A DNA stretch of 64,000 bases from Aricia agestis (GCF_905147365.1 NC_056412.1:15120001-15184000); one strand, 5' to 3'. Positions 11,234 through 34,437 are shown, numbered from the stretch's first letter. Notes: generated from the letters alone by a model not told the origin. Made by a program: numbers and translations.

Positions 11234-12325
11234 TCATCGTGGTATATCACTAGATAAATCAGCAATAATATAGGCGACGGCCGTCCAAAATCCCGTGCAT
11301 AGATCCAGCTCTGCGGGGTTCTCAACATTTAAAGTGTCCCCTTCAGAGTGGTGGTACCAAAAGTATTTTTCGTTCGCATTCAGTAAGCTCGCTCCTGGGA
11401 TGCCCTTTTCAACTATCACAGTTATATCGGAGCCTGGCCTACTTTCTTCGACAAACGTGGATGCATCGATTGAGGTGAACAGTTTCAAAATTTCGGCAAC
11501 AATACACCTCGCCTTCTGCGTTCCTGCTACAGCAAGTCCGCGTGGTGAAAACGTGCCCTCGTCCGATTCCATTATAAAGTTTATATTGTGGCTTTCGTTT
11601 CTATGTCTTTGCTCGTAGTCGATAGCACCTATGAGACCGAGCTCCTCGGACGTCCAGAATATAGACCTTACTGTTCTCTTTGGGATAAGGTTAAGACGTT
11701 TTAATACTACTGGCGCAGCCCAACTCACGAATAATCCACCACCGTCGTCCATAGCTCCTTGGCCAACATCCCAACTGTCTATGTGACCTGATACGATAAC
11801 CAATTTTTCCGGGTGTTCAGTTCCTTTCAAGTCCACAAGAGTATTTCTTGAAATTTTGGTATTAAATCTGGATGACATCTTAATTTTCAAAACAATCTTT
11901 TCATTTCTGTCATATAATCGCCTCAGTAAATCTGCGTCTTCCAGAGATATAGCAGCGGTAGGTATCTTAGTGACGTTACCATCGTAGTGTTGCGATCCAG
12001 TGTGTGGTGAGTTAATGGAGAAAGGAGTTATGGACTTAATTAAACAAGCTACTGCTCCTTTCTCTGCAGCTTTAGTGGCACCTTGTGATCGATATACTAC
12101 TGTTTCGCCATACGTTGTGTAAGCCGCATCAAAAAGAACAATTCTTCCTTTGATTTCGTCATCGGAAATTTCAGCTAATTTGTCGAAGCTGGATACTACA
12201 ACTACATCTGCTGTGATTCCTTCAGGTGGGGTACTGACGCTGGTGCCCAGCCCCAGTAGAGCGATGTTCTTCAGCCTCGGCCGCATCATCAGTATCTTCT
12301 CATGTCCCCTCACCCAGTGAGGTAC
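11234..12325 (-). CDS. carboxypeptidase Q-like exon 3 (catalytic domain)
   Basis: 1092 nt after acceptor TTACAG|GTACCTCAC, ending with TGA. It contains the PA-like insert and the complete zinc-binding catalytic core in one exon. Stop is followed within 15 bp by AATAAA. Confidence 0.93.
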   Translation of the reverse strand, partial: VPHWVRGHEKILMMRPRLKNIALLGLGTSVSTPPEGITADVVVVSSFDKLAEISDDEIKGRIVLFDAAYTTYGETVVYRSQGATKAAEKGAVACLIKSITPFSINSPHTGSQHYDGNVTKIPTAAISLEDADLLRRLYDRNEKIVLKIKMSSRFNTKISRNTLVDLKGTEHPEKLVIVSGHIDSWDVGQGAMDDGGGLFVSWAAPVVLKRLNLIPKRTVRSIFWTSEELGLIGAIDYEQRHRNESHNINFIMESDEGTFSPRGLAVAGTQKARCIVAEILKLFTSIDASTFVEESRPGSDITVIVEKGIPGASLLNANEKYFWYHHSEGDTLNVENPAELDLCTGFWTAVAYIIADLSSDIPR

Positions 12326-14648
12326 CTGTAACATATTCATAATAGTTTGTAAAATCTAAAATTTATCATTGCCAGAAAGGTATAGACATTTTTCCAGATG
12401 TAATTTACCTCTAGTTCCTCAGTCGTTATGTCGTCTAAGTGTTCTTGACGAGACAGTTCGATCATATAATCGATAGATTCTTCAAGACTGTTGGAGCCGG
12501 ATGGTCGAGCACCAAATTTGTCTACGAATTTAGCTAATCTGAAAATTAAAAGACAAGATTTGAGCATGGGCGCCGGTAGGGGGGTACCAGGTGGTGCACT
12601 TGCGCCCCTTAGGAATCTCGGGATCAACAGGAATAATTGAAATTTTGTAACCATATTACCATGCCGTACTACAAATAAGAACGATGCCGTACAAAGATAG
12701 TTCGTAATGTTTCGGCACTAAATGCATTCTGTTGACGTAAAAAGACAGTCACTGTTGTTCGTAAAAAGTAAAAAGAAAAGAAAGAAAACTAAAATCTGCA
12801 CCCCTTAGAAGTTATTTCTGCCGGCGCTCATGAATTTGAGATGATAAAACTATATAATATAATGAAAACGAACGTACCTAACGTACGTTCATTTTATTCT
12901 CGTCGCCATAGATTTAACATGATTTTTGTACAGTATTAAACATTTTTCCGAAGGCCTTTTCTTAGCCAATCATAAAGTTTCTTTACGAAGACAGCACATC
13001 TATTTTGCAAGTTTCATATTTAAATATTGGAGCCTGTAGGCAATTCTTTCGCGTCACTTACAATGATGACAATATAAAGGCTTACAAGGGTTCGGGCGAT
13101 ACGCCATTTTTATATTTCTTAGGAAAATATTGTGTTATGATAAAGCCGGGATACTCAGGCCTATCTTATCACATCAGTCTAGAGAACACTTAATCTTTTT
13201 GAGACGTGACCATTTTTACGATAAAAATGTGACATCTAAAATTATCCCAAGTCCATGTTTGTATGTTTCAGCATTATCCTAAGTAGTCATCTTTTTGTAT
13301 TGTCTGCCCGCTTTTAAATTATTTTATTCTCTATCATCTTTTTTTAACAAAATATGCGTACCTGCAGCTATTCTAATGTTGCAAGTGTCCCTGGGCGACG
13401 GTAGTTGCTTTCCGATAAGTGACCCATTTGCTCGGTCGCTCCCTTATTTTATTTAAAAAAAACATATACAGCAAGTATTCCGCATCCACGTTAGTAGAGG
13501 CAAAAAAAAAGGTAATGGAACGTAGTACGACCATTGCATCGCGTTAGTAACTTTTTAATGATGATCGTGCACTCTCATATCTCAACAGTAAGGTTCTCGA
13601 ATACTAGAAAACAATTGGAACTGCACTTTTTAATTCATGTGGGATATGAATAATGCTGCAACTTTACGTGTCTTTATGTATAATCCAGTGTTTTGCAAAA
13701 TTATTTGTTACTCTTAGTCAAAACATTATGTTTAGCTTAACATAATAACGAAAGAGTATTCGTTCACTAACAACTTAAGGGTGGGTTGTACTAGAGTTGA
13801 CCAGAGGCATTGTTTTAGTTAAGGTTAAGTTTATCGTCAAATATGGACTTTTACTAGGGATTTAACAGTTCATTTGACATTTTGCTATAGTTAAAGTTAC
13901 AGTTAAAGTAAGTTGGTGCAACCCACCCTAAGTTAATTAGGTTACTTTATCGGTTGTCATATCAAGTTACGTATGGGAGAGTAACAGCTGGCTCAGATAT
14001 CAGCTGAGAATACTCGCATGAATGTAGATTACTACATCTTACTACAGTTATATTAACAAGAAAAAGAAAGAGAATTTGAAAGATCCGACTTTGAAAATCA
14101 TTGGAGAACTTTACATAAAATTTTAGGTTAGCAAAAAAATTACTTAACATTTTCCCGCAAAAAGTAGTCTATGTCCTTCTGTTGTGGTCTTCTTTATAAA
14201 TTATATATGACAAACTACATAAAAATCAGTTCAGTAGCTCGTAAGCTTATTGCGTTCAAACAAATAAACTCTTCAGCTTTAACGTAATTATATAGATAAC
14301 TCTTTAACAACAATAGTACGGGAGCCCTAGAACCATTTTTTTTTTATTACTATCAAGCTAATTTTTGTGAGGAGCTTCATATTGATAAGACGAGCAACAT
14401 TTTTTCTGTTCTAGGGCTCCCGTACTACAACGAATTCACTAACAAAACTAGCGTACTTACTCATCATAGGTTTTTCCTTTAAACGCTCCATTGGTGGTGT
14501 ACTCCAATATCCTCTCAACCACATCCTTGTAGGAAGCAATTTCTTGCGCCAGCTCACCGATTACACAGTCATTTCCCTCAGAATATACTTCAGCAGGTAC
14601 GGACAGGGAGTGTACTATGAATACACAGAAACATAATATACGTAACAT
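11234..14648 (-). CDS. carboxypeptidase Q-like M28 metallopeptidase, 3 exons, complete
   Basis: Exons on the minus strand: 14648-14461, 12538-12409 and 12325-11234; joined they give 469 residues, close to the roughly 472 of vertebrate carboxypeptidase Q (plasma glutamate carboxypeptidase). The family is a secreted or lysosomal dinuclear zinc exopeptidase that releases C-terminal residues from small peptides. Residues 1-19 are a hydrophobic signal peptide. The M28 catalytic core is in exon 3: zinc ligands H287 (SGHIDSWD), D299 (AMDDGGG), E334 with general-base E333 (TSEELG), D361 (ESDEG) and H431 (YHHSEGD); spacing matches the human enzyme. Junctions: GA|A (phase 2) into exon 2 and GAG|GTA (phase 0) into exon 3, all with GT-AG borders. 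The ATG at 14648 is chosen because it opens the signal peptide. The gene is divergent from the P450 pair. No truncation or missing catalytic residue is seen. Orthology to CPQ rather than another M28 branch is inferred. Confidence 0.92.
12409..12538 (-). CDS. carboxypeptidase Q-like exon 2
   Basis: 130 nt between acceptor TTTTCAG|A and donor GAG|GTAAAT. It encodes LAKFVDKFGARPSGS and following residues, matching the conserved family segment just before the PHW motif. The intron that follows is only 83 bp. Confidence 0.88.
13372..13470 (+). mobile_element. BMC1/Bm1-like retroposon 3' tail fragment
   Basis: CTGCAGCTATTCTAATGTTG, then GGGCGACGGTAGTTGCTTTC, ending in an A-run; lies in intron 1 of the peptidase gene. 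Diverged relative of the tails at 21862, 32510, 44328 and 45228. Confidence 0.6.
13776..13931. mobile_element. MITE with AGGGTGGGTTG ends in peptidase intron 1
   Basis: Termini AGGGTGGGTTG and CAACCCACCCT; TTA/TAA flanks. Confidence 0.7.
14315..14426. mobile_element. MITE with AGTACGGGAGCCCTAGAAC ends in peptidase intron 1
   Basis: 19-bp perfect inverted termini, 112 bp total, about 30 bp from the exon 1 donor. Confidence 0.75.
14461..14648 (-). CDS. carboxypeptidase Q-like exon 1 (signal peptide)
   Basis: 188 nt from the ATG to donor GA|GTAAGT. It encodes the signal peptide (MLRILCFCVFIVHSLSV) and the first part of the propeptide-like N-terminal segment, ending KTYDE. The last codon is completed by the first base of exon 2. 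Confidence 0.88.
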
Positions 14649-15387
14649 ATCTACGGACTACGTCTAAGCTTGATCTTTGACGGCCTGTGAGTGCTCTCGA
14701 GCGATAAATTGTCTATTCATCCACTCGTGCTCGAACTGTCGTTATTATCAATTGTACTAAATTCCAGATAATGTTATAGTGAACTAATAATAATTAGGAT
14801 TGTATTACGTTACTTTATGTATTTGTATGGCTTAATTTATATGCGTCCGCGAGCGGTTTGGCCGCTACACCACGAGATTATAAGAATGGTTTGTAAATTA
14901 GCGGGGTCATCGCATCCATGGGCGTACCCAGGTACCCCCCCCCCCCCCCCTAGAAGATAAACTAAAGGTAAATAAATTTTCCTGGCAAGTGGGAATTAAA
15001 AACGTTTTACCTACTCGTAAATTTTCATGATTTTTGTTTCAATATACCAGACCGACCTTCTCGAAAAAGGTATAACAACAAAACCTTGTATTTTTCATGT
15101 CTATAGCGAGTCCCAGGCAAAGGTAAATTACTTCTGAACGGTGGAACTGTCACTTACATTTATACTAGCAACTGTTAAAGAATTAATGTGTTGATAATGA
15201 ATAATAATTAATTAATTACTTTTGTAACATCACTTCTCACATTAATGTAGACATCAATCATCCCACATAATTATAATATTATAGAGGTTAACCTCGAATG
15301 TAATAGGCAATAGCAATGTAAATAGTAACATAGCTATAATAATTTTACTAGGCGTATTTAATAGATCAGGCGTAGACTTAGCCGGCC
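14649..15387. other. peptidase 5' flank and intergenic sequence
   Basis: Holds the presumed promoter of the peptidase (minus strand); no clear TATA box. A C17-type run lies at about 14935-14950. A candidate, unproven presequence exon for P450 A (15097-15122) is discussed in the findings. Confidence 0.4.
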
Positions 15388-15556
15388 CCTGGACGATCAA
15401 TAATTTATTGTATTGTGCAATTTCACACTTCAAGAACATTTTATTTGACAATTAGATTGAAGGCGAGCGATGCTGAATATTTATCAACTCTAGACAGTAG
15501 ACGGTTAATAATATTACGCAATAAGTGATATTGCACAATAAAATTGCTCGTCTACG
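15388..15556. mobile_element. MITE, CTAGACGATCAAT family (copy 2)
   Basis: Left CCCTGGACGATCAATAATTT, right AATAAAATTGCTCGTCTACG; central TTTATTTGACAATTAGATTG as in copy 1. Confidence 0.6.
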
Positions 15557-16949
15557 GATCCCCTTACAACGATCCGAAGGATGGATCATCTGTCAGACAA
15601 TTGAGTGATTAGCCCGCAATAGGTATTCTTTTTTTCAAAAAAGGAAATCGAACTCATGGCCTCCGTTCCAAGATCCACGTTTTAAGCCACTGGATCATGG
15701 AAGCGTTTCGTTCCTTGATCTGAATCTATGATGATGACTGTTCGTTTGTTAGTTGTTAACTACAAACACTTGTGTACTCACTACTCAGCGCCGTGTTTTG
15801 CATGTTTGATAAGACAAGTAGGAACTTCAGAGCCCCAGAGTAGGGCAACAATCCTGCTAGCCTTTTGTGGAAAACATCAGTATCATAAATCCGAACGTGT
15901 GTCTTTGATAGACGGGAGAAGACATGGAAGAGTTTTGAAAGGATGAAGACATGGGCTAAAAACGCAATCTGCAGGATAGGTTCAACATAAATCAACATAT
16001 AATTATTTTGCAAGTTTGTTATCTTCATATGATTCAATTTCTCGATTTTTAACGGTACATGTAAAATTTTCACTATTATCAACGATTAACTTATTTTATA
16101 AATCATTTCTTTGAAACAGAATTAATATAAGAAAAGATCACATTATTAAACGTATATATTTAAGGGATTACTCGATACGCGCTTATTTAACTCCATTTTA
16201 CAGCTACTTAACTGCATAAACCACTTCCCCTTCCAACTATAAGCTTTAAAACATTAACCCTCCGCTATAATCCCAGAAGTTTTATAACGTTGTCCTAACA
16301 ACCCTCATCCCTTTCAATTTTCTCCGAGATTGTAATAATGTTATATTCCACACGTCCCTCCATAACCAGATACTGTTAACTGGGTTTGCAAATTTTGATT
16401 TAATGTCAATATTTGGCCACGCTGTTTGGGCTCAGGAACATATTATTATTATTACGGCTACATATTTTAAACTATATCGCCCGCAGGTGTTTAAGTTGCT
16501 TGATATGGAATTTATGCAAAACGTAAAATTGGGGTCGAGGAAAGGTTTTGAGGTTGGAATTTGATAGCCTCTCGTTTTGTGGCGAATTCACCAAATAACT
16601 TGGCCCCGGGGTAGAGGACACCGGCTTTAATTGAGTAAGGCTTACGTCTGCATGATAATTTGCTGAAAGGGTTTCGCTCTAAGCTGTTGTATTTAACAAT
16701 AAAAGTAAGATCGATCCTAAGATTATTCAGCTAAATATTTTCTTTTTATTGTGTCTTATGTCTTAATACGATACAGTCAAGGCACTGAAACATGCATATT
16801 GCATACAGGCTAAACTTTTTAGCAGTGCCGGATTTTTTTAAGAGTAGGCCACTTTATTTCCGCCGCCCCATGTACGAAATCTGTGCCCCCTAACACGCTG
16901 CTGCCCCTAGGCCACAGCGTATACAGCCTATTTACAAATCCAGCCCTAG
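15557..16949. other. intergenic or P450 A intron 1; no gene seen
   Basis: AT-rich; a tRNA-like patch (ATCGAACTCATGGCCTCC) at about 15647 suggests SINE debris. No convincing exon. Confidence 0.4.
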
Positions 16950-17114
16950 TAGACAAGTGGCAAGCGATTATCGCAAACGCTCAAAATGTGCGATTCAACA
17001 TAATATATATATTCTGTGATAATATTAAGTCATCGCTTCGCTAGCGAAACTAATGTCAAATCCCATACATTTTGTGGCGTTGGCGTTTACGATAATAGCT
17101 TGCCACTTGTCTAG
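16950..17114. mobile_element. MITE with TAGACAAGTGGCAAGC ends
   Basis: 16-bp inverted termini (TAGACAAGTGGCAAGC / GCTTGCCACTTGTCTA), 165 bp. Confidence 0.75.
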
Positions 17115-17785
17115 GCCCTCTGGGCGGCTTCTCAGTTTCACTTGTATGTACTTATTTTCTTAGTCGTTAAAAAATTACGGTTAATTTCCTAATTTCATAA
17201 GTTCAAATATTTTTTACAAGGACAAAAAGTCATGTCTCTCCTTTATCATTTGAAATACATTGACACTAAACGATTTGACCGTCCGCGGTCATTTTCCAAT
17301 CAGCAGTCAGCATCTTCTATCAGTACTTACTGCCATCCACAGTCATACTGCCAAACAGGTACTACAAACAGCAATTACTTCAAGATAGTGAATATATTGA
17401 TAAAAGATATGAATGTACTTAGTGCGTTAGTCGCTGCATAGAAGTGTAAATATGCATACAGTAAAACGCATATGTGTTTTGAATAGAAATAGACTGATTT
17501 ACAGGTATGTCAATTAATTATTTAAATTACTTAGTAATAACATTTTCAACATCTTAGCGAATTACGTAGTTGAAATTATTATAATATGTATAACGAATAC
17601 TGGATTTTGCTCGCAAATTTTTTGCACAGAAATCGAAACGTCGCACGGAAACCATAGGTTTTTTTAGTTTTCCTTTGCTTTTTAAGTATCTCTATGTATT
17701 TCTGTAAAGAACTAATATGTTGCCCACAACTTTGTTGAGAAGTTCGTAAAGATATTCATTCATCTCGCGGGACTCATATTTTTCT
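17115..17785. other. no gene seen
   Basis: AT-rich; the 69-codon frame at 17232-17441 has no recognisable domain and no donor in the phase needed for P450 A. Confidence 0.4.
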
Positions 17786-17793
17786 ATGAAAAC

Positions 17794-18314
17794 TAGGGAT
17801 GTGCCGATTAGTCGCCGACTAGTTGGTAAAGCCGACTATCCGGCCACTTTTGTAGTCGGCGACTAGTCGGCAAAAAGCGCCGACTAATCGGCCTTTTACT
17901 TTTTTGCTATTATTGAAATTACATTAAAGAAAAACCTCGATTATTATTTATAATGTGTTCACATCACACTCAATCAGTGTTACACATTTTAAAATTAAGT
18001 ACTTAAATGAAGAGATTTTTTTTGCAAATATAATTTTAACAACAAATTATGTATGTATTATTAAATAAAGATTTCATGTAGGTACATGAAATATTTAATG
18101 AAAACCATCAACTGTATCATAGAAACAAAATAAACATAACACGATTCAACACGTTTGCAGGCGGCGTGTGCCACTTACCCGCGAAACAGCAGTGAAAAAG
18201 CCTTCCGAAACCATGATTGGCTTGGCCGACTAGTCGGCCGATTAGTCGGCTTCTTTGCAGCCGACTAATCGGCTAGTCGGCTAGTCGGCCAAAGTCATGA
18301 TCGGCACATCTCTA
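17794..18314. mobile_element. non-autonomous hAT-type element with CCGACTAGTCGG subterminal array
   Basis: Termini TAGGGATGTGCCGAT and ATCGGCACATCTCTA; flanked by 8-bp near-identical repeats ATGAAAAC (17786) and ATAAAAAC (18315), as expected for hAT. Both subterminal regions carry repeated GCCGACTA(G/A)TCGGC palindromes, likely transposase binding sites. Interior lacks an ORF. Confidence 0.8.
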
Positions 18315-18411
18315 ATAAAAACTCTTTTATGTCCTTTCACGGGAATTCATTAGATCAGTCATAAGCGTCTGTTTACTACTAAAAGTATGGTCTAGGTATT
18401 AAAATTATTAT

Positions 18412-18579
18412 GTACCATCAGAGAAATTAATTCATCGTAGAGTAGATCGTAGACCTACGTTATTTGCACGGGCTATGTCAATGTCAGTGAGTGTTAGTCA
18501 TGGGCTCATGGCCTATTAGCTGGGATTAACAGCCGACCGAATTACGTAAGTGCATAAGAATCAATTTTTCTGATAAGTA
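18412..18579. mobile_element. MITE, TTGATTCaTAGGC family (copy A, diverged)
   Basis: ACCATCAGAGAAATTAATTC at left and AATCAATTTTTCTGATAAGT at right; ends about 20 bp before P450 A exon 2. Relatives at 30478, 38298 and 42039. Confidence 0.6.
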
Positions 18580-18600
18580 CATAATTTAAGTCGTTTTCAG

Positions 18601-30832
<12,232 letters not shown>

Positions 30833-31086
30833 ATATTACTATAATATAATGAAAAAAAAGCAAATAATTTCATACATTAACGTTTTAAATTAAGTTTTGG
30901 ACCTATCACCGTTTGGACATCAGAGTTTACAAAAGATATTGCTCCTGTCGTGATCCTTTCGCTTTACTACTAATAAGCCAGATGATACAAGGTACGTATA
31001 ATATCAGTGTTAAAATAATTAATGAATGATGTAATTTTTATTAATATTTTATTCTCTTTTCACCGCCAAATATTAATAATAGTAAT

Positions 31087-31312
31087 AACTAGCTTTTGCC
31101 CGCGGCTTCGCTCGCGTGAAATTCGAAAATCGTGTACAATACGAATATTCTTGCAAATCTCCTTTAGAAACATGATGTTTTTCCAATACCAAAAGTAGCC
31201 TATGTTACTCTCTAAGTCGATGCCAAAAATCAAGTCAATTGGTTGCTTCGTTAGGCTGCGAAGAAAGGACAAACAAACAAATACACTTTCGCATTTATAA
31301 TATTAGTATGGA
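31087..31312 (-). mobile_element. short complete Lep1-like Helitron, minus strand
   Basis: Minus-strand start ATCCATACTAATATTATAAA at 31312 and minus-strand end GCGGGCAAAAGCTAG at about 31089. No coding content. Confidence 0.7.
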
Positions 31313-31439
31313 TAGCTGTTTCCCGCGACTTCGTAGGCGTTACCATAGTATAATAACGGAAATGGATAATTCTCTCCTTTTTATGGTCCCTTACTCAAAT
31401 GGTAAAAAACGGAACCCGAGTACAAAGATATAATATCAG

Positions 31440-31875
31440 CCTGTCCGTTTGTCCATATCCAGGAAAAGCCTCCCTCATATTAATCAAATGACACTCGAAA
31501 TCTGTATGTCTCACATGTTTCACTATTAATTAATAACTTAGTTTGTTCCTAAGGAATAAGAATTAAAACTCAACACTAACGACGCAACATGTTTTTGCTT
31601 GGCAACATTACCAGGCGAGGGGGGAGGGGGTATGGGGGGGGGCGCAGCCCCCCCAAGTACCGGCCAAGCCTCCCGCATGTTAATCAAACGACACGCAAAA
31701 TCTGCATGTTTAGTTTTGGTTACATTAATTTCACTTTTAATAAATAACTTTGTTTGATCCTAAAGGAGAATTAAAACTCAACACTAACGACGCAACACGT
31801 TTTCGCTTAGCAACATTACCAGGTGGGGGGGGGTTTTGGGGGGGGCGCAGGGGCAGGGGCAAAGCCTCTCACATT
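31440..31875 (+). repeat. tandem repeat, about 205-bp units with G-runs
   Basis: AACTCAACACTAACGACGCA and AGCCTCCC(T/G)CAT occur once in each of two units; each ends in a G-rich tract (GGGGGAGGGGGTATGGGGGG-like). Confidence 0.7.
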
Positions 31876-32490
31876 AATGAAACGACACGCAAAATCTGCA
31901 TCTAAGGGGACAAAAGAGGGGGCAAGATTTTGTATAAAACTTTTTTCTTTAACACGAAAACTACTGATCCGATTTGAATACGGTTTTTGCAGATATATAT
32001 GCCTTATTCAAACTTAGCATCTGCGCCGCCCCTACCCCCCCCCCCCCCCCGTTTCTTTGGTCCCCTTAGAGGGGTGAGGGGGGGAAAATTTATACACCAG
32101 ATGTTAAGTTGGAAGAACATAAATATATCTGCGAAAACCGTATTCAAATCGGATCAGTAGTTTTCGTGTTAAAGAAAAAAGTTTGGTACAAAATCTTACC
32201 CCCTCTTTTGACCCCTTGGAGAGGTGGGGGGAAAAATTTTTGTACACCAGATGTGAAGTTGGGAGAAGACAAATATATCTGCGAAAACCGCATTCAAATC
32301 GGATCAGTAGTTTTCGTGTGATGCTGGAACAAACATACAGACAGACAGACAGTCAGACAGACAGACAGACAAAAAACTAACCACAGTTTTGGCTTCTATA
32401 GCGATGTAGTAACAGCCCCCGCCTATTATTTTTTGGATATCTTTAATGTACAGAATTGTCATTTCTACAGTTTTATTATATGTATAGATA
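31876..32490. repeat. inverted and direct copies of a retroposon 3' region
   Basis: ATTCAAATCGGATCAGTAGT appears twice on plus (about 32134 and 32292) and once inverted (about 31963); the last copy is followed by (ACAG)n and a tail ending TATGTATAGATA, as in non-LTR relics at 10200 and 41390. Confidence 0.6.
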
Positions 32491-32509
32491 ATAATATCTA
32501 TACATGCTT

Positions 32510-32850
32510 CACACGTATACGTGGGAGAGCCATGCTTCGGCACGAATGGGCCGGCTTGACCGGATAAATACCACGTTCTCACAGAAAACCGGCGTGAAAC
32601 AGCGCTTGCGCTGTGTTTCGCCGAGTGAGTGAGTTTACCGGAGGCCCAATCCCCTACCCTATTCCCTTTCCTACCCTCCCCTATTCCCTTCCCTTCCCTA
32701 CCCTCCCCTATTACCCTATTCCCTCTTAAAAGGCCGGCAACGCACATGCAGCTCTTCTGATGCTGCGAGTGTCCATGGGCGACGGAAGTTGCTTTCCATC
32801 AGGTGACCCGTTTGCTCGTTTAACCCCTTATTTCATAAAAAAAAAAAACC
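32510..32850 (+). mobile_element. BMC1/Bm1-like retroposon 3' tail, plus strand
   Basis: GTGGGAGAGCCATGCTTCGG, CCGAGTGAGTGAGTTTACCG, CCCTACCCTCCCCTATT repeat, GTTGCTTTCCATCAGGTGAC and a final A-run. Confidence 0.75.
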
Positions 32851-32916
32851 ACGTCAGTCTAGTCCCGTGCTAAGTACCTAAAGAACTTGTGTTACGGGTA
32901 CCAGACAACGGAAGTA
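32850..32916 (-). mobile_element. Metulj-like SINE 3' fragment, minus strand
   Basis: CACGTCAGTCTAGTCCCGTG, AACTTGTGTTACGGGTACCA and GACAACGGAAG match the 3' domain of the SINE at 26143. Confidence 0.6.
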
Positions 32917-32973
32917 CAGGGTGCAATTAAACCTTCCTGCCAAATTTTTTCCAGGACTTAGGTATCATCATAT

Positions 32974-33730
32974 GGCCTTTACACTCGCGCTTCGTCCCTC
33001 GCCTGGTGACTCGCCTCGTCCCTCGTGCGAGGCTCGTGTTAATCGATGGTTAATAAGTTGCCTGTTTACACTCGCGTGCCGAGTTCAGTTGTCTTTGAGC
33101 TAGCAGGAATAGAGGACGTCGAAGTTTTAGCAGCAACAAGTTTTTACACTCGTAAATGGATGCCAAAAATGTTTCCATAGCATCGTAATACAACCACACT
33201 GGCTTGTAAATATCATCTTCTCCTGCGCCGGATCTTACTTATTGTTTTTTGCGCCGGAGTAGCTGGCGGCCATGTAGCCATGAGAGGATTTTTCTTATTT
33301 TTTAATTCTGTTTGAGATCTTCCCATTACTTCGGACAATCTCGCCCATGCATCGCTAACTTTTTGGCTGTTCTTGTGGCATTTATGTTTAGGGTCCCAAA
33401 TTATTCGTTCTTTTTTAAATAGTTCTATGAACTTAAATGTTTCGTCTTGCGACCAATTCATTATACGATGCGTTTTTGTTTTTGCGCATAATTAAAACTA
33501 AACACAACCTGCGCGGCACGATATAATCACGGCCAGAATAAAGCGGGAGGGCGAATGTAAACACCCACTCACGTGCGACGTGAGGTACTTTGACTCGTGC
33601 GGGTCGTGCCCCAAAAACCGCTCCGGACGTGAGCGCCGCGAGGGACGAGACGAGGGACGAGGCGAGCCACAAGCGTCTGTTCACACTCGCACCTTCGCCT
33701 CGCGACTCGTACGCGAATGTAAATGAGCTA
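32974..33730. mobile_element. TIR-bounded, Harbinger-like non-autonomous element with MADF ORF
   Basis: Left end GGCCTTTACACTCGCG and right end CGCGAATGTAAATGAGC are imperfect inverted repeats, each followed inward by CG-rich GACGAGGCGAG-type repeats. A TAT triplet flanks both ends and may be a target duplication. The interior holds the MADF frame at 33213-33461 on the minus strand. Class assignment is inferred from MADF content and element size. Confidence 0.5.
33213..33461 (-). CDS. MADF (Myb/SANT-like) domain reading frame, transposon-borne
   Basis: Uninterrupted ATG-to-stop frame of 82 residues. It starts MNWSQDETFKFIELF, continues with an aromatic/charged pattern (RIIWDPKHKCHKN, VSDAWARLSEVMG) and ELKNKKNPLMATW, which fits a MADF/Myb-SANT-like DNA-binding domain, as found in the second protein of PIF/Harbinger transposons and in Adf-1-type factors. 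It ends in a basic tail (IRRRRR). It lies between the imperfect inverted ends of the element at 32974-33730, so a transposon origin is likelier than a host gene. Only the DNA-binding part is present; no transposase frame is seen. Domain call by eye. Confidence 0.55.
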   Translation of the reverse strand: MNWSQDETFKFIELFKKERIIWDPKHKCHKNSQKVSDAWARLSEVMGRSQTELKNKKNPLMATWPPATPAQKTISKIRRRRR

Positions 33731-33747
33731 TTAGGAGAGTTTATTAA

Positions 33748-33915
33748 ACCAAAAATATATTTAATATTTTTATTATTATTATATTATGATACACATATTT
33801 AATACACATACATGACCCAGGACCTTTGAAAACTTTTTGTTCCGTCGGCGGGATTCGAACCCGCGACCCCCGGCTTGAGCTACCAACAGCCCACCAACTG
33901 AGCCACAGAGGTCAC
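33748..33915 (-). mobile_element. tRNA-derived SINE (Metulj-like) 5' part, minus strand
   Basis: GGTTCGAATCCCGCCGACGG B-box region and GGAACAAAAAGTTTTCAA on the minus strand; abuts the right end of the MADF-bearing element. Lacks the distal 3' domain. Confidence 0.7.
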
Positions 33916-34437
33916 CAATCGTATAGTAATTATTCTCTCAGTTTTAGTCGTATTATACTTTCATAGAGCGAATAATAAGAAAAAAAATGTTTCAAAAATT
34001 CATTTTTCTAGATTAAAATAGGTAAATAAAATATCATTTAGCCATGCAAAAAAGGCTTTAGAAAACAATTTGGCCCAGTAAACGTGCCAAAAACGATTAT
34101 ATATTCACGAGTTAAATTTATTTGTAACGGCGGACTTAGTATAATCCCTTTTTCACAGAAAATTAATACTTTTACAATACCAAAACAATATTGTATTACT
34201 GTGGCTAAGCATTGGCTACGACTCGTACCAAATCTGAAAGATATGAAAAAATAATCTATAATGCCAAAGATAAGATAATGAAGATTTTTTAAATTCACAA
34301 ACTCTTAAAAAACATTATAAAAATTTAATTATGAGTACTCTGAAAAAGTTAAATTAACTATTACACGAGTAATTTTAACTTTTATGAAGATTAACGTTAG
34401 TTTACATAACTCCCAATCACACATTCATTTCACAATC
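33916..34437. other. spacer, no feature recognised
   Basis: AT-rich; no coding or repeat structure recognised. Confidence 0.4.

Noticed and set aside
11295..11618. 107-codon frame antisense to the peptidase
   Set aside because: Shadow of the catalytic exon; no domain of its own.
32304..32747. 147-codon minus-strand frame
   Set aside because: Translation of a retroposon tail with CCCTA-type repeats; similar frames arise at other copies of the same tail.
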